Shown: one piece after another, positions 7,163 through 16,013 of the stretch
How positions within the stretch are numbered: the first letter of the stretch is position 1
Layout: each line of letters opens with the position of its first letter
NCBI GenBank assembly: GCA_035352635.1
Contig: DAOPYA010000004.1
Location: 1-64,000, forward strand
Direction of reading: 5' to 3'
Origin: Rifleibacterium sp035352635
Lineage (GTDB): Bacteria; Muiribacteriota; Ozemobacteria; Ozemobacterales; Ozemobacteraceae
Length of the DNA: 64,000 nt
The notes under the pieces: model-generated
Seen by the model: only the letters and a program-made list of their open reading frames with translations
Databases searched by the model: none
What the model was told of the DNA's origin: nothing
Program-made: the position numbers and the translations under genes

Positions 7163-8485
7163 TTATGACGCTGAGGGAAAGGCGCGGCCAAGACTGCCAA
7201 CTTTGACAGTGCGGCCCGAAAAGCGACTGTCAGCCAGAATGCCTGCGGCATCGGCATTTGGGGCAATCATGGTGATCGCCATTTTTCTTTCGTCGAGAAT
7301 TTCACGGGCAACGAGTTTTATGTCTTCATCGTTAACTTTGAGGTACGGGGCCAGGGTATTCTCTGGCAACTGTGGCTCAACATTATACAAAAAGCCCGTA
7401 GAAAGACGATTCATGCGGTTCGTAGTACTTTCGAGAGCGATCAGCATGTTGCCTTTCAGCTGTTCACGGGTGTCTTCGAGTTCACGTGCCGTCAAGCCAC
7501 GATTAGCCAGCTTTTCGAGTTCAGAATAAAATAGTTCGAGCACATCTTTCAGGTTTTCCATTGATGTGCCGGCATAAACTCCGAACAGGCCGGTCTTTTT
7601 ATAAGAAGTATGATATGAATAAACTGTATAAGCCAGGCCCCGTTTTTCGCGGATTTCCTGAAACAACCGACTGCTCATGCCGCCGCCAAAAGCGGCATTA
7701 AGAATAGTCAGAGCAAAACGGCGCCGGTCAGAAAACGAAACGCCTTCGGTGCCAAGAGTCAGATGCACCTGCTCGATATCTTTTTGAAAGACAGTTGCCG
7801 TGGTAGAAGCTTTAACGAGAGCTTCGCGGGGCTTGAATGTACCCCGGCGCAACGGTTTAAGTTTTTTTTCGACGAGCTTCTTCAGCTCGTCCCAGTCGAA
7901 ATTACCGGCGACACAGATCAGCAGGTTCCCGGTCACATACTGGCGTTCAAAAACTTCGTGAATCTGATCACGCTTCATACCCGCAACCGATGCGGCTGTG
8001 CCGAGTATCGGGTTGCCGAGTCGGGAATGTTGCCAGATGTTCTGGCCAAGCAGCTCGTGAATGATTTCATCTGGGGAATCTTCGTACATCTTGATTTCTT
8101 CAAGAATGACACGACGTTCGCGCTCGAGTTCTTCGGCATCGAATTGTGAATTGATAACCATGTCAGAGAGCACGTCGACAGCGGTATCAATACGGTCTTT
8201 GACGACCCGGGCGTAGTAACAGCAGTAGTCTTTGGCGGTAAAAGCGTTCAAATAGCCGCCAATGCGGTCAAACTCGCTGGCTATCATGCGCGGCGACCGC
8301 TTTTTTGTGCCTTTGAACATCATGTGTTCAATAAAATGAGAAACCCCCATGAGTTCGGGCTTCTCATGAAGCACACCGCTTTTAAGAAACATGCCAATTG
8401 AAACGCTTTGCACGGTATCAAAGCGTTCGGCAATGATTTCGACACCGTTATCGAGAGTCAGCTTTAAATAGGGCGAAGCTTGCAA
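7163..8485 (-). CDS. M16-family zinc peptidase
   Basis: 440 residues, typical of the single-chain PqqL/processing-peptidase-like M16 proteins. The inverted zinc motif HFIEH is intact at residues 50-54, followed by the distal Glu in LEEIKMYED. No signal peptide is seen, so it probably works in the cytoplasm. The start codon is TTG at 8485, chosen because GGAGAA lies at the right distance inside the last codons of scpB. The gap to the M24 gene is 12 bases, so the two are co-transcribed. M16 genes next to M24 genes are common in bacteria; the physiological substrate is unknown. Contrast with the second M16 protein at 48669-51206, whose motif is broken. Confidence 0.93.
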   Translation of the reverse strand: MQASPYLKLTLDNGVEIIAERFDTVQSVSIGMFLKSGVLHEKPELMGVSHFIEHMMFKGTKKRSPRMIASEFDRIGGYLNAFTAKDYCCYYARVVKDRIDTAVDVLSDMVINSQFDAEELERERRVILEEIKMYEDSPDEIIHELLGQNIWQHSRLGNPILGTAASVAGMKRDQIHEVFERQYVTGNLLICVAGNFDWDELKKLVEKKLKPLRRGTFKPREALVKASTTATVFQKDIEQVHLTLGTEGVSFSDRRRFALTILNAAFGGGMSSRLFQEIREKRGLAYTVYSYHTSYKKTGLFGVYAGTSMENLKDVLELFYSELEKLANRGLTARELEDTREQLKGNMLIALESTTNRMNRLSTGFLYNVEPQLPENTLAPYLKVNDEDIKLVAREILDERKMAITMIAPNADAAGILADSRFSGRTVKVGSLGRAFPSAS

Positions 8486-8486
8486 A

Positions 8487-9296
8487 CTAGTTCTCCGGGG
8501 TCTGAGTTGGAACAGAATCAGCGCTGTTATCTTCTATCGGCACAAGTCCCTGACTGTCGTTGAATTCTTTTTCGCTGGCCTTCTGATCGCGCACCGCATC
8601 AGGGCGCTGGCCTTCAGGAGTCAGCTGATCCGGAATATCAACCGATGGAACCGGCAGTTCCTTTAGGTTTTTCATGCCGAAGTAGTAAAGAAAATCTTGA
8701 GTGGTGGAATAGAGACGCGGGCGGCCGAGTACCGGCTTTTCACCTGAGACATAAATAAGTTTCTTCTCGAGAAGATTGCCAATAACCCCATCGCAGCTTA
8801 CGCCACGAATGGCATCGACCTCGGCTCTGGTGATCGGCTGTTTAAAAGCAATTACCGCGAGAGTTTCGAGGGCCGGCAGCGAGAGCGAGACCAGCTTTTG
8901 CCCATCAAGACGCTGAATAAAAGCCGAAATACGAGCCTTGGTTGCCAGCTGAACGCCAGTTTCGAGCACGGCGATCTGCAAGCCACTCGTTTCATCAGCT
9001 TCATAAGCTTTCCGGCGTGCCTGCACTACCTCGGTAACACGCTCCGGGCTTATGGAAAGCACCGTCGCCAGTTTGTCGATACTGATCGGCTTGTTCTGCA
9101 CGAGCAACAGGCCGTCAAGAGCCGCACAAAGAAGGTCAAAGTCTGGTTCTGGCAAAGACGGGGTCGTTTCCCCGTTATGTTCGCCATGGTCAGGGTCGCC
9201 ACTGGCGAGTGTTTCGCCCGCATCGTTATCGTTGCTTTCGATGTTTTCGATGTTTTCAATATTTTCTGTGTTTTCTGTGTTTTCTGTGTTTTCCAT
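8487..9296 (-). CDS. scpB: segregation and condensation protein B
   Basis: ScpB is a winged-helix partner of the SMC-ScpA condensin complex that compacts and segregates chromosomes. The core (about residues 50-210) carries the family pattern, including LSLPALETLAVIAFKQPITRAEVDAIRG and the GRPRLYSTT segment near the end of the second winged helix. The protein is longer than usual at both ends: an acidic Asn/Glu/Thr repeat tail precedes the core, and an acidic disordered tail follows. The ATG has AGGAG 6 bases upstream and lies 2 bases after the scpA stop. Confidence 0.95.
   Translation of the reverse strand: MENTENTENTENIENIENIESNDNDAGETLASGDPDHGEHNGETTPSLPEPDFDLLCAALDGLLLVQNKPISIDKLATVLSISPERVTEVVQARRKAYEADETSGLQIAVLETGVQLATKARISAFIQRLDGQKLVSLSLPALETLAVIAFKQPITRAEVDAIRGVSCDGVIGNLLEKKLIYVSGEKPVLGRPRLYSTTQDFLYYFGMKNLKELPVPSVDIPDQLTPEGQRPDAVRDQKASEKEFNDSQGLVPIEDNSADSVPTQTPEN
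9235..9288 (-). repeat. 9-base tandem repeat coding the ScpB N-terminus
   Basis: Six units of a 9-base repeat (consensus CACAGAAAA or CATCGAAAA on the coding strand), encoding ENT and ENI triplets. Unit length is a multiple of three, so copy number changes would alter tail length without breaking the frame. Confidence 0.85.
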
Positions 9297-9298
9297 GA

Positions 9299-10168
9299 TT
9301 ACTCCTGGGTTTCTTCGGCCTGCTGCCCGGCATCTTCTTCGAGAATCTCGCCAGCGTTGCTGAACTCCTGGGGTTTATCGGCTTCGGATTCGGATTCGGC
9401 CGGGGCAATCTCAGGAGCAGGTTTACCATTGCTGCCATGTCGCAGCAGGATCGGAGCAAAATTTTCTTTCTGTGAAAATGCCAGTTCGCCGGTACGGGCC
9501 ATTTCGAGAACCGCCATGAACGACAGTACAGTTTCGTAGCGGCTGTTGATGTCTTTAAGGAGTTTGATGAAAGTAATCGAGCCTTTGAATTTCTTCAAGA
9601 TGGCCCGGATTTCACTGATACGCTCAAGAATGCTGATTTTTTCGAGCACCACCCGATGAATGGGCGGGCTGATACGGCGTCGCACCAGAGCGTGATAAAT
9701 ATTCAACAGTTCGACAGGGCCAATATTAATTTCGAGTATCTCTTCAGGTTGCCGCTCAAGATCGGCAGAACGGGTATAAATGCGCGACGCGTGGCGTTCC
9801 ATTTCGCGAAGTTCAAGGGCAACCAGCTTGAAACGCCTGTATTCGAGCAGTTGTTCGACAAGGCCGGCGCGAGCGTCTTCTTCATACATGCTTTCGTCGA
9901 TGTCTTCATCGCCGCTCAGCATTTCTTCGGGTTTTTCTTTCGGCAGCAGCATCCTCGACTTGATTTCAAGAAGGGTGGCAGCCATGATGAGGAACCCTGA
10001 GGCCACTTCCATGTCGAGAATTTCCATCATCTGCAGGTATTCAAGATATTGGCTGGCAATATGGGCAATCGGAATATCGTAAATATTGACCTTCTGCTCT
10101 TCAATAAGATGATAGAGCAGGTCGAATGGGCCTTCAAAAACCGGCAGTTTAACCTGATAGACGCTCAT
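9299..10168 (-). CDS. scpA: segregation and condensation protein A
   Basis: The kleisin subunit that bridges SMC heads in the bacterial condensin. The start VKLPVFEGPFDLLYHLIEEQ is diagnostic of ScpA, and the C-terminal winged helix (about 190-240, ending near MAVLEMARTGEL) binds the other SMC head. 289 residues; the last 45 residues form an acidic Pro/Glu-rich tail beyond the usual end. It overlaps trpS by one base (TAATG), so translation is coupled. The trpS-scpA-scpB order is common in Firmicutes-like and many other bacteria. Confidence 0.95.
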   Translation of the reverse strand: MSVYQVKLPVFEGPFDLLYHLIEEQKVNIYDIPIAHIASQYLEYLQMMEILDMEVASGFLIMAATLLEIKSRMLLPKEKPEEMLSGDEDIDESMYEEDARAGLVEQLLEYRRFKLVALELREMERHASRIYTRSADLERQPEEILEINIGPVELLNIYHALVRRRISPPIHRVVLEKISILERISEIRAILKKFKGSITFIKLLKDINSRYETVLSFMAVLEMARTGELAFSQKENFAPILLRHGSNGKPAPEIAPAESESEADKPQEFSNAGEILEEDAGQQAEETQE

Positions 10169-11151
10169 TAATAGATGAATCCCATGGCCTTTCTGACTTT
10201 TTGCATTGTCTCATGGGCGACGGCATGGGCACGTTTTTCGCCGGCGGCCAGCACCTCGGCGACATAGCCCGGCCGGGCTTCGAATTCAGCGCGTCGGCAG
10301 CGAATCGGCTCAAGCATATTGTTAAGGCGTTCGAAAAGGATATTTTTGCAGTCACGACAGCCAATACCGGCACTACGACAGCCGGCGGCGATTTCTTCGA
10401 GGCGGTCGGCAGTGTAAATCTTGTGATAAGCGTAGACCGCGCAGACCTCGGGGTCGCCGGGGTCATTACGTCGCACCCGCTGTGGGTCGGTAATCATCTG
10501 CTGAATTTTATCTTTGAGGCTGGCAGGGGTCTCGCGCAGTTCAATGCTGTTGTTGTAAGACTTGCTCATCTTGCGCTTGTCAATGCCAAGCAGCAACGGC
10601 ACATCTGAGAGTACGGCTTCGGGTTCAACAAGGATATCACCAACGTTGCCGTTGAAGCGTCTGACAATCTCGCGACTCAATTCGAGATGCGGCAACTGGT
10701 CGCGGCCTACCGGAACGGCTTCTGCACCGTAAACAACAATATCAGAAGTCATCAGAACCGGGTACATCAGCTTGCCAAGCGAAACCTTTGATCTGGCTTC
10801 TTCATCACGGACATCATCTTTGAAAGTTGGACAGCGTTCAAGCCAGCCAAGAGGGGTAAAATTGGCGAGAATAGCATTAAGTTCAGCATGCTCATACATC
10901 GACGACTGCCGCATGATGACTGATTTTTCAGGGTCTATGCCGACACTGAGCCAGTCGATAACCATATCATCAATAACCTTCGGCAGGTCATCAATCTTGA
11001 GACGGTCGGTGAACGCGTGCCAGACCGCGGCAAAATAAAAGCATTCATAGCGGTCCTGAAGAGAGACCCAGTTTTTGAGAGTACCCTCAAGGTGCCCAAG
11101 ATGCAGCGAACCAGTTGTTCTCATGCCGCTGACCAGTCTTTTTTTTGCCAT
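10168..11151 (-). CDS. trpS: tryptophan-tRNA ligase
   Basis: Class I aminoacyl-tRNA synthetase that charges tRNA-Trp with tryptophan using ATP. The HIGH-type motif is HLGH (17-20) within TGSLHLGHLEGTL, and the KMSKS motif is exact near residues 193-197 (KRKMSKSYNN). 327 residues is the normal length. AGGAG sits just ahead of the ATG. It is first in an operon with scpA, scpB, M16 and M24 peptidases. Confidence 0.96.
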   Translation of the reverse strand: MAKKRLVSGMRTTGSLHLGHLEGTLKNWVSLQDRYECFYFAAVWHAFTDRLKIDDLPKVIDDMVIDWLSVGIDPEKSVIMRQSSMYEHAELNAILANFTPLGWLERCPTFKDDVRDEEARSKVSLGKLMYPVLMTSDIVVYGAEAVPVGRDQLPHLELSREIVRRFNGNVGDILVEPEAVLSDVPLLLGIDKRKMSKSYNNSIELRETPASLKDKIQQMITDPQRVRRNDPGDPEVCAVYAYHKIYTADRLEEIAAGCRSAGIGCRDCKNILFERLNNMLEPIRCRRAEFEARPGYVAEVLAAGEKRAHAVAHETMQKVRKAMGFIY

Positions 11152-11181
11152 TTTCTTCTCCTGTTGTGTAACTGCCTGCTG

Positions 11182-12342
11182 TTAGTATTCAGTGGCCTTC
11201 AGTGCTTCTTCGGCGGCCTGAAGCGTATCTGAAGCGGGTTTCAGCAATCTGACTCTTTCCCAGCATTCACGGGCCTTGTCGAGCTTCTTCAGCTTGAAAT
11301 ACCCGACGCCGAGGTTGAATTGCGCTTCGGCGTAGTCAGGATCAATCGTTACTGCTTTTTCCCAGTGTTCGACGGCTTTTTCAAGCTCGTTTTTCTTGTC
11401 ATAGAGGTTGCCCATGGTAAACCAGGCATTCTGATCGTCAATACCGGCACTCAAAAGTGGAGCCAGCAGTTGTTCGCTTTCGGTCAGACGGTTCTCGTAA
11501 TAATAGGCGCGGGCCAGCAACAGCTTTTGCGAGTTTTCAAGGCGGTTTGTGCTCATAAAAGGCTCGAGAACAGCAATCGCCAGCGGGTAGAACCCTTGGC
11601 TGACCGCCATTTTTGCCACAGCAAAGGCTTCATTGTGAGTGGTGATGTTAGCAGGGTTGATACGCTGAAGATAAGCTGCGGCGCTTTCGCGGTTGTAGTT
11701 CGCATCTTCAATGCTTGCCATCTGCATCAGCAGACGGGTATTTTCGGGGTCACGGTCGCAGGCGGGGCGCACAATCTTTTCGGCACTTGAAAACCTGCCG
11801 GCATCAATAAGCGCCTGGCCGGCTACGATTGCCTCATCGGTGTTCAGCTGACTTTCCTGGGCTTTTTGAAAGAGTTTTTCGAGTTCAGGGTCACAGATGA
11901 TGCCGACTGATGAATCTTCAAGTTTAAAAATCAGAACCGGGGTCACCTTCTGCTCGCTGTCGATCTTAAAATAGAGGTCGATTCTAGACTGGGTCGAAGG
12001 AAAAACATTAAAAGGAACTTTAGCGGCTCTGCCTTCCTGGTCGAGGGTGGCGGGGAAACTGTTAAGCAGTTCAAGTTCAAAATCTTTTAAAGGATCAATA
12101 TTGAAGGTTTTAACCCCGGTGTTCACCATGGTCAGATTGATAAAAACTTCGTCCTGACGCGACTGGCCGCCAAGCCCGGATTGAAAGGGCTGGCGCTTGC
12201 ATTCATTGACTGTCAGCACAAACCCCGAAGGGTGCAAAACATCCTCGCCCATGAAAAAATTACTGACCGGCACGCCGGCATGGGCGCCCACACAAAGAAC
12301 AAGCAAAGTAGTGAGCAAAAACAGGAGTTTGAGGCAACGCAT
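11182..12342 (-). CDS. exported TPR protein
   Basis: 386 residues with a signal peptide (cleavage near GAHA-G, about residue 22). The first 150 residues form a beta-rich domain with a conserved-looking FINLTMVNTG strand and resemble DUF4352-type domains of unknown role. From about 190 to the end there are TPR-like helix pairs, clearest at the C-terminus (WEKAVTIDPDYAEAQFNLG). It is likely a periplasmic or envelope scaffold protein. There is no Shine-Dalgarno; an extended -10 box ends only 9 bases before the ATG, so the mRNA may be almost leaderless. Confidence 0.75.
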   Translation of the reverse strand: MRCLKLLFLLTTLLVLCVGAHAGVPVSNFFMGEDVLHPSGFVLTVNECKRQPFQSGLGGQSRQDEVFINLTMVNTGVKTFNIDPLKDFELELLNSFPATLDQEGRAAKVPFNVFPSTQSRIDLYFKIDSEQKVTPVLIFKLEDSSVGIICDPELEKLFQKAQESQLNTDEAIVAGQALIDAGRFSSAEKIVRPACDRDPENTRLLMQMASIEDANYNRESAAAYLQRINPANITTHNEAFAVAKMAVSQGFYPLAIAVLEPFMSTNRLENSQKLLLARAYYYENRLTESEQLLAPLLSAGIDDQNAWFTMGNLYDKKNELEKAVEHWEKAVTIDPDYAEAQFNLGVGYFKLKKLDKARECWERVRLLKPASDTLQAAEEALKATEY

Positions 12343-12351
12343 AATTTGACT

Positions 12352-12380
12352 ATTTTATCACAACGCCAGGCGCATTTAAA
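12352..12380 (-). promoter_or_regulatory. extended -10 promoter set very close to the ATG
   Basis: Minus-strand TTTAAA (12380-12375), 17-base spacer, TGA then TAAAAT (12357-12352). Nine bases separate the -10 box from the start codon at 12342, leaving room for at most a few leader bases. Confidence 0.5.
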
Positions 12381-12406
12381 ACAGCAGTTTTGAAAATTTA
12401 AAGCTT

Positions 12407-13345
12407 TCAGTTGTGAAACATCAGCAGATAGTCATAAGCGTCACAGGTGCGATCAACGGCCTTGTATGTCAGGCGCGAACTTTTGTAGGCCGCTGAAAAA
12501 GCCTGACGCATCGGCCCGATCAGTTCCTGCTCGTAAATCTTCGGGGGCAGATCACGGCCTGACCATGTTAAGGCGGCACTGTCAGCCCCCGCAGCCAGTC
12601 TGACAAACAGCGACCAGTCTGAAGATTTTTCAAAGCTGATCAGGTAGTGGCGCAAAATATTGCGAAGGTCGCGTCGGCTTTGTTCAAGATCGGCGTAACC
12701 ATGAAACCATGCGTGATAAATGATTTGCAGTTCGGTTTCGCTGTTTTCTTCGTCTTCAAAAAGCAACGGGAAAACAATCAGCGGGTTCTTGCCGGCGGCC
12801 AGTTCTTCAAGCGGGATGCAGGAAATCTCGACCCGCCCCGAGCGACCACGCACAAAACGCTGGTGCTGATTCAGGTAATAAGCCATTATCTGGTCAGGCT
12901 CGTAGATGATTCTGGTACCAGCCTTCTGATTTGCAACCCAATAGGAAATTATCTGATACACCACCGACCAGAAAATTTCGCGCTGCTTCTCATCTTCGAT
13001 TTCATAGGCTGCTTCGCGCCAGTAAAAGAGATAATCAAGCTGCTGGCTGCCAAAAAATCTGTCTTTCCAGGTGCGGAAAGGGTTTAGGTCGAGCTCAAGG
13101 GGCTTTTTGATCACCTGATTGAATTTCTGCAAGTTTCGTTCACCGAAACCGCCGTCACGGCAGTTAATCCAGGCTCTGGCCAGCATCGCCTGACTGTCCA
13201 CCGGCGAATTCAGATAAAGGGTGATTTCTTTGCGACTCAGCCAGTTTAATGCCGAAAATCGGTGAAAATATGGGAAAAAGAGGGAATCGACACCGGCGTG
13301 TTCGGCGGCGGCTTCGAGCAGCCATGACGATTGCAGTCGCAGCAT
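12407..13345 (-). CDS. protein of unknown function
   Basis: 312 residues, no signal peptide and no membrane segment. It is rich in Trp, Tyr and Phe (for example WLSRKEITLYL, LDYLFYWREAAYEIED, IIYHAWFHGYADLEQ), which points to a compact helical globular protein. I recognise no family or catalytic motif. Its start lies one base after the stop of the HD-GYP gene, so the two are translated from the same message and may work together in signalling. Confidence 0.7.
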   Translation of the reverse strand: MLRLQSSWLLEAAAEHAGVDSLFFPYFHRFSALNWLSRKEITLYLNSPVDSQAMLARAWINCRDGGFGERNLQKFNQVIKKPLELDLNPFRTWKDRFFGSQQLDYLFYWREAAYEIEDEKQREIFWSVVYQIISYWVANQKAGTRIIYEPDQIMAYYLNQHQRFVRGRSGRVEISCIPLEELAAGKNPLIVFPLLFEDEENSETELQIIYHAWFHGYADLEQSRRDLRNILRHYLISFEKSSDWSLFVRLAAGADSAALTWSGRDLPPKIYEQELIGPMRQAFSAAYKSSRLTYKAVDRTCDAYDYLLMFHN

Positions 13346-13346
13346 T

Positions 13347-14024
13347 TCAGATTTTCCTGATCTGGTAGTCCTGGGAAATATTCAGCCATAAAGCAATCAG
13401 GTCTGGGTCAAACTGCAGCCCTGACTGCCTCTCAACTTCGGCGTCAATTTCCTTCATATCGGTATAGTTTCTGTGGCGATAGGGCCTGGTGTGACGCATG
13501 GCTGAAACCGCATCGGCCAGAGCCAGTATTCTGGCCGCCTTAGGGATTTCTTCGCCCTTGAGATTGTCAGGGTAGCCAAGACCATCCCATCTTTCATGGT
13601 GCCATCTTATAATTGCCGGCACTTCGTCAGGCGTTTCAATACGGGTTTTCAGATGCAATTCGCCTAAGATAGGGTGGGTGCGCATGAGATCGACACGCTC
13701 ATCATCGAGCCTTTCTGAGGTTCTGAGAATGTCTCGCGGCAAAAGCATCTCGCCGATGTCGTGCAACATGGCCGCTGCGCGAAGACTTTGCAATTGCTCT
13801 GCGTCAAAACCGGCTGCCGCGCCTATTTTTTCGGCAGTATCAGCCACTTCAGCCGAATGAGCAGCGTCATAGCCCTCAATGCGATCAACAATTGAGGCAA
13901 CTCCGGCCAAAAACTGTGCGTAACGCCCCTCAACCGGCCCGGTACGTTCGCGCAGCTCGAAATAGCGATAAGCCAGCCAGGTAATGAGAACGATCAGAGC
14001 TGCATTAAAAAGGGTTATAAGCAT
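13347..14024 (-). CDS. membrane-anchored HD-GYP phosphodiesterase
   Basis: 225 residues. One N-terminal transmembrane helix (1-21) precedes a metal-dependent HD-GYP domain: HD at 88-89 (MLHDIGEMLLP), the HH pair at 142-143 (RWHHERWDGLGYP) and GYP at 150-152. Such domains cleave cyclic di-GMP or related cyclic dinucleotides. No receiver or sensory domain is visible beyond the short anchor, so regulation must come from partners. It lies in a run with a putative outer-membrane protein upstream and an unknown protein downstream, with gaps of 1-2 bases. Confidence 0.88.
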   Translation of the reverse strand: MLITLFNAALIVLITWLAYRYFELRERTGPVEGRYAQFLAGVASIVDRIEGYDAAHSAEVADTAEKIGAAAGFDAEQLQSLRAAAMLHDIGEMLLPRDILRTSERLDDERVDLMRTHPILGELHLKTRIETPDEVPAIIRWHHERWDGLGYPDNLKGEEIPKAARILALADAVSAMRHTRPYRHRNYTDMKEIDAEVERQSGLQFDPDLIALWLNISQDYQIRKI

Positions 14025-14026
14025 GC

Positions 14027-14818
14027 TCAGAAACCGAAGTTCGCGCCAACAATATAGCGGTGCCGATCATAAACCCGGCTTGGGGTGTACAAACCGAAAT
14101 CGAGACTGAGAGCTTCATCGAATGCATGCCGCAAGCCAATGACAAAATCATTGCCGGCATAATCAATAGTAAGTTTTGTATCAACATCAATATTGAGATT
14201 GGCACCCATGATGAAAAACACCGGATCGACATCGGCGCCCTTCTGGCTGTAACGGCCAAAAGCTGCTTTCTTTTCATCAGGATTCATGGCGATATTGGTG
14301 CCAACTCCAAGCACTACCCGATTACCGGGCATGCCAGAAAGCAGCATAACTGAGTCCTGGTAGCCTTCGTTCGGGTCAAGAACTGCAGCCACCGCCATAT
14401 TCTCACGCACTTTGTATTTGCCGGCAAACAGAGGTTCAGTCTGCTCAGAGCGACCACGAATTGCAAATCTTTTGACAATCGCAACTTCAGAATCGTCTGA
14501 GAAAGCGAAAACCCCTTTAAAAGTGGCTTCATTGAATTCGGTCTCACCGATCATGTGCACCGCAGCCCGTGCTGCACCGGGGGGCAGAACCTCAAGACCC
14601 GGAACAATCATCGTGCCGCTCAGACCATGTACAGTCGCATTGGCAAACACCGGGGTCGCTGATGCAAGGAGCATCAGCAAACAGCATGCAACAAAAAAGC
14701 CCGAAACCGACCCGTCAGTAACCCTCGATTTCCTGGAGTTTCTGCCGGATATTGTCGGCTTCACTATGATTGGGAAATTTTCGGAGAAATTCCTCATAGG
14801 AGGCTCGGGCCTTGTCAT
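14027..14818 (-). CDS. putative outer-membrane beta-barrel protein
   Basis: A signal-peptide-like hydrophobic stretch ending ATPVFA-NAT is followed by about 205 residues of alternating polar/apolar strands (for example RVVLGVGTNIAMNP and TKLTIDYAGNDFVIGLRHAF). The last residue is Phe (VGANFGF), the usual outer-membrane insertion signal. The start is not settled: the frame is open back to 14818, overlapping the upstream TPR gene by about 100 bases. No good ribosome site is seen, so the real start may be a TTG or ATG close to the hydrophobic core (near 14680). Function is unknown. Confidence 0.65.
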   Translation of the reverse strand: MTRPEPPMRNFSENFPIIVKPTISGRNSRKSRVTDGSVSGFFVACCLLMLLASATPVFANATVHGLSGTMIVPGLEVLPPGAARAAVHMIGETEFNEATFKGVFAFSDDSEVAIVKRFAIRGRSEQTEPLFAGKYKVRENMAVAAVLDPNEGYQDSVMLLSGMPGNRVVLGVGTNIAMNPDEKKAAFGRYSQKGADVDPVFFIMGANLNIDVDTKLTIDYAGNDFVIGLRHAFDEALSLDFGLYTPSRVYDRHRYIVGANFGF

Positions 14819-15917
14819 ATTCTTTCAGTTCCTTTTCATAGAGTTCGCCTTTGCGCAGGAAGGCATCTGCTGATACATCGGCATCGGGGAACTTTTCGGT
14901 TACCGAATTATAATAATCAATGGCTTTTTCAACATTCTCGGTACTCTTACGATAGCGAATCTTACCATCGATAACCTGAGTCTTCATTGAGTCCATGTCT
15001 TCTTCGTAGATGCGACCCAGGCGATAAACCAGATCTTCGTTACCCTGCGCGTCAGGGTAACGCTGCATCATTTCTTCGAGGGCCTTGGCAGCGCCTTCAT
15101 AATCTTTTTCTTTTTCTTCGAGCATGCCGATGAGCTTCCGGTAACCAGAGATCGCATCATCTGAATCGGTGCTTCCCTGAATCGCTTTTCGGTAGGCGGC
15201 AGCCGCATCCTTGAAGTTGCCGGCCTCAGCCTGCATATCGCCAAGATCCATGTTGGCTTTAACTTCCTGAGTGTTATCAGCATCGGCGGCAATGTTGGCC
15301 TGGGCTGCGATTGCGCCTTCCTGGGCAGAGGTGCCAATAGAGAGTTTTTTCATTTTTTCCTGGGCCGCCGGTACGAATGTGCTGTAACCGTAATCGGTAA
15401 CAATCTTTTTGTAATTGGTAGCGGCCTGGTCGTACATTCCCATGGCTTCCTGGCAGGTGGCCAGGTTGTAATAAACCTTGTCTATGGCCAGAAAAGCCGG
15501 GTGCTCTTCAATAATTTTGTTATAGATATCAACGGCCATAACATAATTTTTGATTCTTTCTTCGTAAATTCTTCCAAGGTCATACAGCGTTTTAGGCAAT
15601 TCGGGGCCGCTCACCCCACCTGCATTGATGCCGTTATTGAGCATATCAGCGGCTTCGCTGAAATGAGCCAGAGAATTACTGAGTTCTGCCTCTGCCTGTT
15701 TAATGCGGATTTTACCGATTTCTACCATGGCCGGCGAATGAAACTTGCCGTTGCCAAGCAAAGTTTTAAGCTCTTCAATTGCCTGTTCATAGGCGCCCTG
15801 CGCCAGTGATTGCATGGCCTTTTGATATTCTGGAGTTGATTGTATTGGTTGAGCACCAGCTACATTCAACATCAGGGAAAACATAACCAGAACCATGGGA
15901 ATAATAATACGTTTCAT
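14715..15917 (-). CDS. exported TPR protein (BamD/YbgF-like)
   Basis: 400 residues with a signal peptide (cleaved near VAGA-QP, about residue 22) and repeated TPR-like helix pairs through the whole chain: AYEQAIEELKTLLGNGKF, NYVMAVDIYNKIIEEHP and CPBP-style pairs to KARASYEEFLRKFPNHSEAD at the end. The last unit matches the YbgF/BamD tetratricopeptide type used in envelope assembly. AGGTGA precedes the ATG. It is first in a run with a probable outer-membrane barrel and an HD-GYP protein, which supports an envelope role. Confidence 0.8.
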   Translation of the reverse strand: MKRIIIPMVLVMFSLMLNVAGAQPIQSTPEYQKAMQSLAQGAYEQAIEELKTLLGNGKFHSPAMVEIGKIRIKQAEAELSNSLAHFSEAADMLNNGINAGGVSGPELPKTLYDLGRIYEERIKNYVMAVDIYNKIIEEHPAFLAIDKVYYNLATCQEAMGMYDQAATNYKKIVTDYGYSTFVPAAQEKMKKLSIGTSAQEGAIAAQANIAADADNTQEVKANMDLGDMQAEAGNFKDAAAAYRKAIQGSTDSDDAISGYRKLIGMLEEKEKDYEGAAKALEEMMQRYPDAQGNEDLVYRLGRIYEEDMDSMKTQVIDGKIRYRKSTENVEKAIDYYNSVTEKFPDADVSADAFLRKGELYEKELKEYDKARASYEEFLRKFPNHSEADNIRQKLQEIEGY

Positions 15918-16013
15918 TTTTTCACCTGAATTTTTTCAAGATTTATTGTATGACTATACGATGGCATGATAACATATCTGCAAATTCATGTTGAGTGAGA
16001 TGGCAAATTTGTA

